Of a DNA stretch of 64,000 nucleotides, positions 48,285-57,841 are shown one piece after another. The position numbers were made by a program, and so were the translations under genes. This DNA comes from an uncultured Lachnospiraceae bacterium. GTDB taxonomy: Bacteria; Bacillota; Clostridia; Lachnospirales; Lachnospiraceae. Position 1 is the stretch's first letter, and each line of letters begins with the position of its first letter. The stretch lies in the NCBI GenBank assembly GCA_902786515.1, contig CADADA010000005.1:1-64000 (forward strand). Direction: 5' to 3'. The notes beneath the pieces are model-generated. The model did not search any database, was not told where the DNA came from, and saw only the letters and a list, made by a program, of their open reading frames with translations.

Positions 48285-50762
48285 TTACTCATTCAACGGG
48301 CGTGCCACCATAACTGCATTTCCGGTAGCATATGCCCCTCCGCCATAGTACATTTCCACATGATAGATTCCAAGGAATCTTCCGTTATCAGAACCTCCAT
48401 AGAAGATTAAATCTCCAGGTCGCATCTGTGATACATCTATCGCTCCATAAGACAATACCTTGCCGGTATTCTCCATATGTTTCGCCATATTTGCTGCTGT
48501 TGGTGCCCAGGAATAGCTTCCACCAAGTAAATCGGCATCTCTGTCATACGACTTAAATACCAGTGCACTACAGTCATAATATCCGTCAGACATTCTGTTT
48601 TCCTGACTGTAAACACAGGTAGCGTATATCTCTTCACCTTTTATACATGCGTTGATTGCTCTCTGCGGTGCCACCTCGATAAGGCATGAAAGTTTTACTC
48701 CATTTACCTTGATATCAATATATGTAGAACCATATCCGAACGCCGTAACGGTTCCATTTCCATCTACTGAAGCAACTCCTCCATTTCTTGTTGAGAATGT
48801 CTTCTTAGCTGATGATTTTACTCCGGCAAGCGGAATTGTCCACTGATTAGAAGGCGCCAGTCTTGCTGAGTATTTCTTAAGGCGTGGATTACTTACGATT
48901 ACCTTGCATCTCATAGTCTTTCCATCTACTGTCACACTGATTGTGGCTGTTCCGACTTTACCGGCTGTTATATTTCCGTTCCTGTCAACCGAAGCAATAG
49001 ATGAATGATTACTCTTGAACTTCACATTACTGTATCCGTTTAAACCCTTTACCTTTATCTGACCGTATGACTTGCCTGAACTCCATACATTTGCCGGTGA
49101 CATATAGATTAATTTTTTATTGATACGAGGATTTGATACTTTAAATGATGTAGAATAACTCTTCTCTGTCCCATCCTTATATCTGACTAATGCAGTAACC
49201 TTTGCCTTACCTGAACTCTTTCCCTTTACAAGTCCCTTTGAATTTACGGCTACCTTGTTAGGATTTGAAGATTTCCATTTAATCTGGGAAATCTCTGAAG
49301 ATTTTCCCACATTTCTCAATGTAAGCTGTTTTTGTGTTCCTTTTGCAATAGAAAAATCCTGCTGCGGGATTCCCTCATTTACCACATTTATTTTCACGGT
49401 CCGGTTCCACAACACACTCTTACCGTTTTCTGTTCTGTACATGTATACCGTAAAATATGCACTTCCCTTATTAATAGCTTTTATCGTATACGTTACACCC
49501 TTATTATCACTACTATATGAGTAACTGAGTTTATCTGATGAATATGACTCAACGTTCGGATAAATGTAGGAATTTGATCCGTTATCAATATGTATGGTAA
49601 ATGAATTTCCCTTCATTATTGTCTTTTTAGTTATACTGATTTTATAATTACTCTTATATACATTTACCCTTATTTTTTTTGAATTTCCCTTTACTGATAT
49701 AGTTACATATGCTGTTCCCGCTTTTACAGCAGTCATCATTCCGTTCTTATTGACTTTTACAACACTTGTATTTGATGATTTATATTTTTTAGCTAAATTA
49801 TCCGGCGTAACAGTTGCGTCAAAATGTGCCACCGAACCCTCATAAAGATTTATTGTCTTATTGGCAATATAGATATCCGGCTTTTCTACATAAACTGCAC
49901 ATTTTCCTTTGCAGCCTTTTCCCTTTGCGATTATTATCGCCTTTCCTTTTCCTACACCGGTGATTTTTCCCTTCTGGTCGACCTTTACAACTTTTGTGTT
50001 TGATGATGTCCATTTCAAATCCACTGTCGGGTTCAAAGTGTAATCAATATAATCCATCTCACCAACATAAAGACGCTTCGTCGAACCCATGTATAAATAC
50101 GGATTATTCACTTCCACATAGCAGGATACATTATAATCTCCTATAGCGGCTGTTATAAATGTACTTCCATACTTTACGGCCTTAATTTTTCCTGCACTTG
50201 TTACCTTTGCAACTGATTCATCTTCTGAGCTCCATGTAATATCTGCCTGTGGTGTTACATCTGCTGTAAGCTGATGACTATCTCCAACATACATACTTAC
50301 ATATGTTTCGCTGAGTTCTATCGTATACCTCGTCTGTTCAGTTGATTCCTCTCCGTCATAGGTATCAAGCCCATCATCCGTCTGTGCACTGTTAGATTCA
50401 AACACCTCTTCTTCTGTTGCAGACTCTGTAAATGTTTCTTTCTCCGTTTCAGTCTCTGTCTCCGTAAATGTCTCTTCCTCCGTTTCGGTTTCTGTCTCCG
50501 TAAATGTCTCTTCCTCCGTTTCGGTCTCTGTCTCTGTAAATGTCTCTTGCTCAATTTCGATCTCTGTCTCCGTAAATATCTCTTGCTCAATTTCGGTCTC
50601 TGTCTCCGTAAATGTCTCTTGCTCAATTTCGGTTTCTGTCTCCTGTACCGTTACGGTTTCCGTGGCATTTACACTGCCTCCTTCTGCTGCATAAACAACA
50701 TTGCCGCTGCATGCCATGACAATTGAAAGTGTAACTGCTACTAGTTTTTTTAATCTTCTCAT
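48285..50762 (-). CDS. Secreted NlpC/P60-type peptidase with Big2 repeats (825 aa)
   Basis: A signal peptide (LVAVTLSIVMACSGNVVYAA), then a 12-residue-period Glu/Thr stalk (~35-120), then six clear and one degenerate Ig-like Big2 domain, each with an S-S-N/D-x-x-V-A-x-V-D-x-x-G-x-I/V-T-A core (~165-715). The C-terminal NlpC/P60-like domain has the catalytic Cys in YYDCSALVFKSY, RPGDLIFYGG, and the His in IYHVEMYYGGG. It is expected to cut cell-wall peptides or act at the surface. The ATG has GGAGGAGG 7 bases upstream; 28 earlier in-frame codons overlap trmL and are rejected. Confidence 0.9.
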   Translation of the reverse strand: MRRLKKLVAVTLSIVMACSGNVVYAAEGGSVNATETVTVQETETEIEQETFTETETEIEQEIFTETEIEIEQETFTETETETEEETFTETETETEEETFTETETETEKETFTESATEEEVFESNSAQTDDGLDTYDGEESTEQTRYTIELSETYVSMYVGDSHQLTADVTPQADITWSSEDESVAKVTSAGKIKAVKYGSTFITAAIGDYNVSCYVEVNNPYLYMGSTKRLYVGEMDYIDYTLNPTVDLKWTSSNTKVVKVDQKGKITGVGKGKAIIIAKGKGCKGKCAVYVEKPDIYIANKTINLYEGSVAHFDATVTPDNLAKKYKSSNTSVVKVNKNGMMTAVKAGTAYVTISVKGNSKKIRVNVYKSNYKISITKKTIMKGNSFTIHIDNGSNSYIYPNVESYSSDKLSYSYSSDNKGVTYTIKAINKGSAYFTVYMYRTENGKSVLWNRTVKINVVNEGIPQQDFSIAKGTQKQLTLRNVGKSSEISQIKWKSSNPNKVAVNSKGLVKGKSSGKAKVTALVRYKDGTEKSYSTSFKVSNPRINKKLIYMSPANVWSSGKSYGQIKVKGLNGYSNVKFKSNHSSIASVDRNGNITAGKVGTATISVTVDGKTMRCKVIVSNPRLKKYSARLAPSNQWTIPLAGVKSSAKKTFSTRNGGVASVDGNGTVTAFGYGSTYIDIKVNGVKLSCLIEVAPQRAINACIKGEEIYATCVYSQENRMSDGYYDCSALVFKSYDRDADLLGGSYSWAPTAANMAKHMENTGKVLSYGAIDVSQMRPGDLIFYGGSDNGRFLGIYHVEMYYGGGAYATGNAVMVARPLNE
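50400..50650 (-). repeat. 36-bp in-frame repeats encoding a Glu/Thr stalk
   Basis: About six units of 36 bp encoding ETETEIEQETFT or ETETETEEETFT variants near the N-terminus of the NlpC/P60 protein. The near-identical codons point to recent duplication. Confidence 0.9.
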
Positions 50763-50796
50763 CTTTTTTCCTCCTCCATTAAATAGTTTCACAAAC

Positions 50797-51291
50797 CTAT
50801 TTCCACTCAAGTCTATGTAAATGCCCCTGCAACTGCATGCCCTCAAAGTGATTCTGCTTTAAAGCTTCATATAGTACAATTGCTACAGAATTAGAAAGAT
50901 TCAGCGAACGTATCTCCGGGTTCATCGGTATTCTTATGGCATCCTCCTGATGCTTCACAAGAATCTCTTCCGGTATTCCTCCACTCTCTTTTCCAAACAT
51001 AATATAACAATCAGACTCATACTTTACCTCTGAATAAACATTCAGTCCCTTAGTCGTGGCCATATATATTTTCGCATCCGGATTTTTTTCGCAAAAATCT
51101 TCAAAATCTTCATATACCGTCACATCAAGATGATCCCAATAATCCATTCCCGCTCTTTTTAACGCTTTTTCATTCAAACTGAATCCTAATGGCTCTATTA
51201 AATGCAGTCTCGTTCCGGTTGCCACACAGGTTCTGCCAATATTTCCCGTGTTCTGCGGTATCTCAGGTTCCAATAATACAATATTTAACAT
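50797..51291 (-). CDS. trmL: tRNA (cytidine/uridine-34-2'-O)-methyltransferase TrmL
   Basis: A 164-aa SPOUT methyltransferase of the minimal TrmL type. Motif 1 PEIPQNTGNIGRTCVATG, motif 2 YIMFGKESGGIPEEIL and motif 3 IRIPMNPEIRSLNLSNSVAI form the SAM-binding knot. It methylates the 2'-O of the tRNA wobble base. The ATG with GGAG 6 bases upstream is chosen, four codons inside the longest frame. It ends 34 bases before the NlpC/P60 start. Confidence 0.93.
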   Translation of the reverse strand: MLNIVLLEPEIPQNTGNIGRTCVATGTRLHLIEPLGFSLNEKALKRAGMDYWDHLDVTVYEDFEDFCEKNPDAKIYMATTKGLNVYSEVKYESDCYIMFGKESGGIPEEILVKHQEDAIRIPMNPEIRSLNLSNSVAIVLYEALKQNHFEGMQLQGHLHRLEWK

Positions 51292-51346
51292 ACTAATCTC
51301 CATTCCGCAGACGCTTCACGTCGAAAGATTCGCAATGCGATTTAGG

Positions 51347-51403
51347 CAATTTGTGGCGCCTGCGGCACAAATTGACGTATGAAAAATCATATGATTTTTC
51401 ATA
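51347..51403. repeat. Hairpin plus 26-bp perfect palindrome
   Basis: CAATTTGTG/CACAAATTG (9-bp stem, 10-base loop) is followed at 51,378-51,403 by a perfect palindrome reading TATGAAAAATCA and its complement, which overlaps the stop codon of the AIR-synthase-like gene. It probably ends that transcript; without loop bases it could form a cruciform. Confidence 0.65.
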
Positions 51404-52379
51404 CTATCTTGTCTATCTCATCACCTCTCGGTGGTGTGACAAAGCCTCTTTCATCATTTCTGATAATCAACCTGTCATTTCCACCATTGGTTCTTCCAAT
51501 GACGGATGCAGGTATGCCGGCCTTAAGCAATGTATCTGCCAGCTGCTCTCCATCTTCCGTAACCATGAGAAGCACACCTGTAGATAATATTTCATATGGA
51601 TTAAGATTAAACATCTCACAAAATTCTATCGTTTCCTGTTTTACTAAAATGCGATCTACATCCACTTCAAACCCAAATCCTAAGTACTCTGCCATTTCCC
51701 AAAGTGCCTGAAATATTCCGCCTCTGCTTACATCATGCATACAGGTTACACCTTGTGCTGCTGCCAGTCTGCCCTCTTCTATTATACTATAATAATTGTC
51801 AAAACTGTTTACACGATCAATAAAATTCTCTGAAAATTTTTCCCTTAATTTCTCCCTCTTAACTTCCTGTATAATCATCGTTGCCGGAAGACCGATGTAT
51901 TTTGTCATAACAATATCCATATCTGCATCAAGTCTTTTTTTTGTAACAACATTTTTCCTGAGTGCATATCCCACTGCTGTCACATTGATTACCGGTGTAT
52001 TGACAGCCGTTGTTATCTCTGTATGTCCTCCGACAATATCTATACCATATTCTCTGCAGAACAGATTAAGGCTTTCCATCATTTTCTTTAACGCAGTCTC
52101 TTTATACCTTTCCGGGAGCAGGATACTTACTAAAACAGACTTCGGACAGCCTCCTTTTGCGACCACATTATTAATGGCTGATGCAATTGCAAGTTTTTCC
52201 ATTCCTTTAAAAGTATAGGTTACAGGATTTGTAGAAATCACTGTAACCTCACCTTGATTCTCAAGAACGGCCGCATCACTTCCTATCCCGGAAGATGATA
52301 CGGTTTCCTGATTCCTATATGTGATTTTTTTGAATATGGTTCTGTGTAATATAGCTTCTTTGACTTTACCTCTATTCAT
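51399..52379 (-). CDS. AIR synthase-related protein (PurM/HypE fold)
   Basis: A 326-aa protein. N-terminal AIRS domain with SGIGSDAAVLEN, the ATP-binding INNVVAKGGCPKSVLVS and IVGGHTEITTA; C-terminal AIRS domain with MHDVSRGGIFQALWEMAE and STGVLLMVTEDGEQL. The fold is shared by PurM, HypE, SelD and ThiL. This stand-alone, hydrogenase-maturation-like version is frequent in Clostridia, but its substrate is unknown. There are no hydrogenase genes nearby. It starts 13 bases after the vanW-type gene. Confidence 0.85.
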   Translation of the reverse strand: MNRGKVKEAILHRTIFKKITYRNQETVSSSGIGSDAAVLENQGEVTVISTNPVTYTFKGMEKLAIASAINNVVAKGGCPKSVLVSILLPERYKETALKKMMESLNLFCREYGIDIVGGHTEITTAVNTPVINVTAVGYALRKNVVTKKRLDADMDIVMTKYIGLPATMIIQEVKREKLREKFSENFIDRVNSFDNYYSIIEEGRLAAAQGVTCMHDVSRGGIFQALWEMAEYLGFGFEVDVDRILVKQETIEFCEMFNLNPYEILSTGVLLMVTEDGEQLADTLLKAGIPASVIGRTNGGNDRLIIRNDERGFVTPPRGDEIDKIV

Positions 52380-52391
52380 ATGTACAACCTC

Positions 52392-53969
52392 TTAGTGTTC
52401 GTTCTCCTCATGATTTTGTTCGCCATTATCACTCTCGTCGTGATGCTCATCGTCATGATGTTCGTCATCGTTATGTTCACCATCATCATGATTATCGTCT
52501 GAATTTTCTTCCTGCTGTGAAGTATTCTCTTCACCCTGCTGTGTATCTCCCTCAGATGTCTCACCTTCAGACTGCTGCTCAGAAGAAGTCTCTTCACTCG
52601 AAGTCTCTTCCGGAACCTCGCCGGTTCCTACAACAACATGTGTAGGAGAGGCGGCATAACTGCTTGTATTAACTACTTCTTCGCTTATGAGTTCATCATC
52701 CTGGTATACTCTCTTAATAAGCTTCGCCGTATAACCTACGTGTCCCCGTTCAGTTACATAGCGATAACCTACCGGCTGTGAACCGTCTTCCGTAACTACC
52801 TCTGACGGCTGTATCGTACTGGTGGTCTCACTGATAAATTCAACTCTTCTGCCCGGATCTCTTGTCTCATGACCATACACATTAAATGTAATGGAATTGC
52901 CGGAACAGTATGCTTCAATATAAAGCGGAGCATCGGTGTTATTCTCGAATTTTAAATCCTTATAGGTTCCTGCCAATGCGGCATCCTGAGATAATGGTAC
53001 ATATCCTACTGACATTGAATGAGGATATCTCTCCACAATATCAATCTCTGCCTTTAACAGTGCATTATATAAAGTAGTCGATACCTGACAGATTCCTCCT
53101 CCGAGACTGTCCTCAACTTTACCGTTTACATAAGTTCCTGCAGCATACCATCCATGATCTTCCGTCCACGGCTCTAACAGAGCATTTGCTGAAAATGTAT
53201 CTCCCACATAAACAACACTCCCATTAATCAGCCTTGCACCATTTGCAATATTTTTATTTCTATTATAATTGGAACTTCCACCTGTAAATGTGGTGGTGTA
53301 TGTGCCAAGCAAATCAGTGACTTTCTGGCAGTCCTCCAATGTTGCTTCAGGCAAATCATCCTTCATGGTTACTTTTAATTCAGCTTCATTTCCATTCCAT
53401 GTACTAAGAAGATACTGATGAAATTCATTAACGGTAGCTTCCGTATCAATAATTCTTCCCGTTGTACCCTCCGAATAAGAAAATCCGTCTCCGTCTCTGG
53501 TAATCTGTGCATTCACATGAGGAACGTTATATTCACTGCAACACTCTTCTATAGCGTTACTTAAGACCTCATCATTCACGTCATACTCAATATTATAGTT
53601 CACACCCTGTCTTGACAAATCCTTGATTGCCATATATCTTTCTATGACATTACCCTGTTTGCCAAGAGATGCAGCTTCATCTACTACTTCTGTATTCTTC
53701 CAGTAATATCCAAGTTCGCCTATCGTTGTGGAAGCTGTATTATCATCCACCAAAAGTGAAACCTGCTTGGACGTATAATCTGCTACATACTCCTGCACTT
53801 TCGCCAAAGCCTCATCTTTAGTAAGTCCGCCAACGTCCGTGCCACCTATAGTCACACCATTTGCAAGCCTTTCCTCTGATGCAGCTACATTCATGCTCAT
53901 TCCAACCGTAATTACCAGTCCCAAAAAAGCTACTGCTATCTTATGTGAAATGATTTTTTTCTCACTCAT
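52392..53969 (-). CDS. VanW-family protein with G5 domain and Asp/His-rich tail
   Basis: A 525-aa exported protein. Signal or anchor (HKIAVAFLGLVITVGMSMNV), then two peptidoglycan-binding-4-like segments (~40-235; GTDVGGLTKDEALAKVQEYV), the VanW domain (~245-375; LGGGICQVSTTLYNALLKAE, RYPHSMSVGYVP), a G5-like domain (~390-450), a Ser/Glu/Gln linker and a ~35-residue tail of Asp, Glu, His and Asn that could bind metal ions. VanW proteins occur in Firmicutes envelopes; the biochemical role is unclear. The ATG has AAAGGAAT 7 bases upstream. Confidence 0.9.
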   Translation of the reverse strand: MSEKKIISHKIAVAFLGLVITVGMSMNVAASEERLANGVTIGGTDVGGLTKDEALAKVQEYVADYTSKQVSLLVDDNTASTTIGELGYYWKNTEVVDEAASLGKQGNVIERYMAIKDLSRQGVNYNIEYDVNDEVLSNAIEECCSEYNVPHVNAQITRDGDGFSYSEGTTGRIIDTEATVNEFHQYLLSTWNGNEAELKVTMKDDLPEATLEDCQKVTDLLGTYTTTFTGGSSNYNRNKNIANGARLINGSVVYVGDTFSANALLEPWTEDHGWYAAGTYVNGKVEDSLGGGICQVSTTLYNALLKAEIDIVERYPHSMSVGYVPLSQDAALAGTYKDLKFENNTDAPLYIEAYCSGNSITFNVYGHETRDPGRRVEFISETTSTIQPSEVVTEDGSQPVGYRYVTERGHVGYTAKLIKRVYQDDELISEEVVNTSSYAASPTHVVVGTGEVPEETSSEETSSEQQSEGETSEGDTQQGEENTSQQEENSDDNHDDGEHNDDEHHDDEHHDESDNGEQNHEENEH

Positions 53970-54025
53970 ATCATCTATTCCTTTCTAATGACTTGTAAAT
54001 TAATATCTGAAATGATACAATATTC

Positions 54026-54133
54026 CTACCAGCCAATAGCGAGCACAGTCGTTGCTACCATTGCAACAACGAGTACAACAATGATAATACTTGAAACTAC
54101 TTTCTTATTTTTTTTGCTACTAAAGTTAATCAT
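54026..54133 (-). CDS. Small single-pass membrane peptide (35 aa)
   Basis: A basic N-terminus (MINFSSKKNKK) leads into one hydrophobic helix (VVSSIIIVVLVVAMVATTVL), ending GW. GAGG lies 6 bases before the ATG. It is 56 bases upstream of the vanW-type gene on the same strand. Short peptides of this look occur widely in Clostridia and are often missed. Function unknown. Confidence 0.55.
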   Translation of the reverse strand: MINFSSKKNKKVVSSIIIVVLVVAMVATTVLAIGW

Positions 54134-54242
54134 ACGATACCTCATTTCTGTGCTGCTTAGGTTTAATAAATTTGTATGAGCAGCACTGCATTACAAATTT
54201 ACATTTTATTACAGCCTTTTAAAAGGCAGATCGGAGTTTATG

Positions 54243-54872
54243 ATGTTGAAATTATTATCCAACTTTCCAATCTTTACATCTGTGATTGTTTTTTCTCTTG
54301 TCCTCAATATTGTATATCACCATTCGGGCAACCGGGAGCACCGTTCACGCGAAGAGTTTTTGGAAATGGAATCCAAAGCCAACTCCACAAGAAAAAAAGA
54401 TCTTAGCAACCTTCACTATATCACTATAGACGAAAAAAATCTACCACAAATTGATACAAATGATGAAATTATTATTACCTGTTATAAAAATATTATCAGA
54501 TTAAAGGATTTAAAGATTGTAAATTTCACCGGAATTACCAATACCGAACTAAAATTTGAATACGGAGTCGCCAATCTTCCTGTTTTATCAGAATACGATA
54601 TGAATTTCACCGTGCTGTGCAGAGAACTGAACAAAATGGGCAGCCGTCTTCATACTCTCGGTTATAATAAAGAAGCCACTAAGGTCTTTGAATATGCCGT
54701 GGAGATAGGTTCCGACATAAGCAACACTTATAAGGAACTGGGTAACCTGTACAAGGACGAGGGAAGTGCATACAAGATACGTGAATTAATCACAAAATCC
54801 AAGTCCCTTAATTCAATGTCGAAAGAGGTCATTGTAAAATATCTAGAAGAAATCTCTTCTACCGTAAGTTGA
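54243..54872 (+). CDS. Membrane-anchored protein with TPR-like C-terminus (209 aa)
   Basis: An N-terminal membrane segment (FPIFTSVIVFSLVLNIVYHH) is followed by a basic linker, a ~50-residue beta-type region and two helix pairs resembling TPR units (LHTLGYNKEATKVFEYAVEI, then ISNTYKELGNLYKDEG). No family recognised; most like clostridial proteins of unknown role. The second of two adjacent ATGs gives a 6-base gap to GGAG. Its end overlaps the convergent exonuclease gene by 30 bases. Confidence 0.7.
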   Translation: MLKLLSNFPIFTSVIVFSLVLNIVYHHSGNREHRSREEFLEMESKANSTRKKDLSNLHYITIDEKNLPQIDTNDEIIITCYKNIIRLKDLKIVNFTGITNTELKFEYGVANLPVLSEYDMNFTVLCRELNKMGSRLHTLGYNKEATKVFEYAVEIGSDISNTYKELGNLYKDEGSAYKIRELITKSKSLNSMSKEVIVKYLEEISSTVS

Positions 54873-55571
54873 CAATATATGATCAATCATTCTTGAAGCC
54901 TCACTTTTTGTCAGCTCATCAATGTTTTTTTCCGGCACAATATTATGCCGGCTGATTAATGAAGTGAGATAGGCTTTCTGCTTTAATGTAATTGGCGAAA
55001 GCTTCCTATTGATTTTCTTTTCATCCTGTGTCATTGGCTCAGGAACGAAAACACTGTCATTTTCATTTTCAAAACACTCTGACAATTTTTTATAAAGCAT
55101 CACCGTAACATAGGCGTCATTGTACGCTCTGTGATGCTCCTTATCTTCAATGCCATAGTATGCACACAAAAAATCAAGTTTCCGACTCTCAAGAGATGAT
55201 AAATGTTTTCTTGCAATCTTTAAGGTGTCAATTCCCGCTTTTTTAAAAGATATCCCTAAATTATATACATTAGCAGATATAAACGAGTAATCAAACGGAA
55301 GGTTGTGTCCCAATATAACATCACAATCACAAAAATCCACAAAGTCCCTGACAACATCTTCTACCCGTCTCTTACCCTGAACCATATCATTATCAATCCC
55401 TGTAACCTGTGTTATCACTTCAGGAATAATTATTTCCGGGTTAATAAGCTCGGAAAACTTATCAATTATCTGTCCGTCCTTTACTTTAACTGCTCCTATC
55501 TCTATTATCTTATTGACCACGGGATTAAATCCCGTGGTCTCTAAATCAAACGCTACATAATCATTTATCAT
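54843..55571 (-). CDS. DnaQ-like 3'-5' exonuclease
   Basis: A 242-aa DEDD exonuclease: Exo I FDLETTGFNP, Exo II LGHNLPFDYSFIS, Exo III HRAYNDAYVT, with the conserved His of the DEDDh subtype. The C-terminal ~60 residues (LKQKAYLTSLISRHNIV) are an extra helical extension. It is similar to the DNA polymerase III epsilon subunit, but stand-alone forms act in RNA or DNA trimming. It overlaps the DUF951 gene by 11 bases. Confidence 0.92.
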   Translation of the reverse strand: MINDYVAFDLETTGFNPVVNKIIEIGAVKVKDGQIIDKFSELINPEIIIPEVITQVTGIDNDMVQGKRRVEDVVRDFVDFCDCDVILGHNLPFDYSFISANVYNLGISFKKAGIDTLKIARKHLSSLESRKLDFLCAYYGIEDKEHHRAYNDAYVTVMLYKKLSECFENENDSVFVPEPMTQDEKKINRKLSPITLKQKAYLTSLISRHNIVPEKNIDELTKSEASRMIDHILSTYGRRDFF

Positions 55572-55752
55572 TTACTTTTTCCTTAATACTCTTTACACTT
55601 TTTTCTATAGTTGTTCTTGGTAACATAACCTGATGCCCGCATCCCATGCATTTTAATCTGAAGTCCATTCCAATTCTTAGAACTTCCCATTCACTGCTGC
55701 CACAGGGATGTTTTTTCTTCAACGTTATTACATCACCTACATTTATATCCAT
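55561..55752 (-). CDS. DUF951 family protein
   Basis: A 63-aa conserved Firmicutes protein: VGDVITLKKKHPCGSSEWEVLRIG, in parts, with cysteines CGS and CMGCGH forming a probable zinc site, then LPRTTIEKSVKSI. The family is nearly universal in Firmicutes, often next to translation or segregation genes, and its role is unknown. The ATG with GGAGG 5 bases upstream is preferred to one four codons earlier. Confidence 0.92.
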   Translation of the reverse strand: MDINVGDVITLKKKHPCGSSEWEVLRIGMDFRLKCMGCGHQVMLPRTTIEKSVKSIKEKVNDK

Positions 55753-55764
55753 ACTTACCTCCAT

Positions 55765-57810
55765 TTACACCGTAAATCTGTGTATCAATTCATCTAACTT
55801 ATCTGATACCTCCCTGAGAGCAACTGCCTCCTGTTGTACGGTGTTGGTATTAAGCGCCACTGCCTCAGCATCTTCAGCAACTGCAGTTGTTCCTGTCGCT
55901 CCTTCTGCAGTAGCATTTTTAAGCTCTTCAAACGCATTCAGAATCTCTGTTATCTCTTTTGATATCTCATCTGCAATGTATGAAAAATCTTCCAGAAGTA
56001 TTCTTATATCGTTAGCATCATTACTATACTGCTCACTAGTATCCATAAGCTTTTGGTTTGTATCTTTTACATTGACGGATATAAATTCAAGTACTTCTGT
56101 CGAACTCTCACAAAGATTATCAACCGTTCCCGTAACATCAACCGCTATCTTCTGTATCTGCTTTGCCATCTCTTCGGAACTTTCCGCTAATTTTCTGATT
56201 TGTTCCGCAACCACGGCAAATCCTTTACCTGATTCTCCTGCCCTGGCAGCTTCTATCGAAGCATTTAATGACAATAATGAAGTCTCATCCGCAATTCCCA
56301 TAATGGCATCTGTCAGTTCAGAAATTGTGGCAACTCTTTTAGATTCCTCTATGGCTGTGCGCAGCTTTGTTTCCGTCTTCGATGTCACATCAGCAGTAAC
56401 CTTTGCGGATTCTTCAGCCTGATTTCTGATGTGCACTGCCCTTTTTGAAATCTCATCCATCTGAGCTTTACCGTCAACACTTTTTAAATTCATCTTCTTA
56501 ACATGAGATGCAATCTTATCAGTCGTATTACTGATTGTCTCAGCCGTGGCTGCTGTCTCTTCCATGCTTGCCGCAAGTTCCTCAGATACTGCCGAAATTC
56601 CCGCAACACGGTCCACCAGATCATTAATAACACCATCTAAATGTGAAACGGTTCCTACAATATTTCCACCGCTGTCAGCCACCATTCCAACCGTTTCCTG
56701 CATAGATGCCTGAACGGCTTCGACCGCTCTTGCAAGCTTACCGGTCTCATTTTTATTCTTTACATGCAAATCATGCTTTCTGCCTGTGAAATTTCCTTCT
56801 TCCATCTTCTGAAGGTCGTCTACAACATCAACGATTGGTCTCGCAATCTTTCTGCTGATTAACAGTGCCGTGACTGCTGCCAGGATACAGACTACCAGAG
56901 TGATTACCGCCGTAATGATGATAACCATATACGAACTTGACAGCACTTCTGATACAGGTGCATGTACAATCACGGTAAAACCTGTTACAAGATTGGCAAA
57001 TGATAAATATTCATTTCCCGACTTCATGATTCCGCTGTCATTGTTTTTAACACTTTCAGATAACTTATTATATCCGGCACTTTCAAGATTTTCATTTACA
57101 TCATGATATTCATCTACAATGAACATCTGGTCAGCATCTATCAGCGTTGCATATCCGGTATCATATACCTTCAACTGTTTAACAAGTTCAGAAAACTTCT
57201 CAAAGCTTATATCCACACCTATCATAGCCACCAGCTTTTCATCCTGATACACGGGATATGCATATGTCATACATACCTGACCGCTCACAGAATCATAATA
57301 TGGTTTAATCCATGTCGGACACTTATTCGACTCTGTGGTTCTGTACCACATCCACTCGGCCTCATTACAGAAGTATAACATATAGTTTTCTTCTGTATTA
57401 TTATCGACATATTCCCCACCTACATATTTTGCGCCAATAAGTTCTTTTATGTCCTTAGGGTTCACGTACGCATAAATGCTTAATATCTCATCGCTGTAAT
57501 CTGTCGATATCTCCGACAGATATTTTGACAGTCCATCTACATATTCCCTGTCATAATCTTTTTCAAGTATCCTGCTGCCATCATAGGATGAGTCTACATA
57601 CTGTGCTACACCCTGAACCACAGATTCATATTTTTCAAATGAGACATCCATATTATTCCTGTACTCTTTTGCAATCGCCTGTATCTTATCATTCGACTCT
57701 CCCGATATGACTTTAGATGAAATCATAAGAGTTACAACTCCTATAGGCACAGTTGCCACAATCACAGATAAAATAATAGATACAATTATGCTCGTTCTAA
57801 TCTTCTTCAT
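55765..57810 (-). CDS. Methyl-accepting chemotaxis protein (dCache sensor)
   Basis: A 681-aa chemoreceptor. TM1 is at ~7-29, a ~250-residue extracellular dCache-type sensor follows ([34 protein letters not shown]), then TM2 at ~290-310, HAMP, and a long coiled-coil signalling domain with the hairpin tip [20 protein letters not shown], then [18 protein letters not shown]. It has no CheR-tether pentapeptide. It senses a small extracellular ligand and controls the CheA kinase. No che genes are nearby. The ATG follows GGAGG at 9 bases. Confidence 0.94.
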   Translation of the reverse strand: MKKIRTSIIVSIILSVIVATVPIGVVTLMISSKVISGESNDKIQAIAKEYRNNMDVSFEKYESVVQGVAQYVDSSYDGSRILEKDYDREYVDGLSKYLSEISTDYSDEILSIYAYVNPKDIKELIGAKYVGGEYVDNNTEENYMLYFCNEAEWMWYRTTESNKCPTWIKPYYDSVSGQVCMTYAYPVYQDEKLVAMIGVDISFEKFSELVKQLKVYDTGYATLIDADQMFIVDEYHDVNENLESAGYNKLSESVKNNDSGIMKSGNEYLSFANLVTGFTVIVHAPVSEVLSSSYMVIIITAVITLVVCILAAVTALLISRKIARPIVDVVDDLQKMEEGNFTGRKHDLHVKNKNETGKLARAVEAVQASMQETVGMVADSGGNIVGTVSHLDGVINDLVDRVAGISAVSEELAASMEETAATAETISNTTDKIASHVKKMNLKSVDGKAQMDEISKRAVHIRNQAEESAKVTADVTSKTETKLRTAIEESKRVATISELTDAIMGIADETSLLSLNASIEAARAGESGKGFAVVAEQIRKLAESSEEMAKQIQKIAVDVTGTVDNLCESSTEVLEFISVNVKDTNQKLMDTSEQYSNDANDIRILLEDFSYIADEISKEITEILNAFEELKNATAEGATGTTAVAEDAEAVALNTNTVQQEAVALREVSDKLDELIHRFTV

Positions 57811-57841
57811 ACGCACAGCCTCCATTCATGTGCAAAATTTA

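Noticed and set aside
53988..54179. 63-aa plus-strand frame upstream of the TPR-like gene
   Set aside because: No ribosome site, and it lies opposite a better-supported 35-aa membrane peptide with GAGG at correct spacing.
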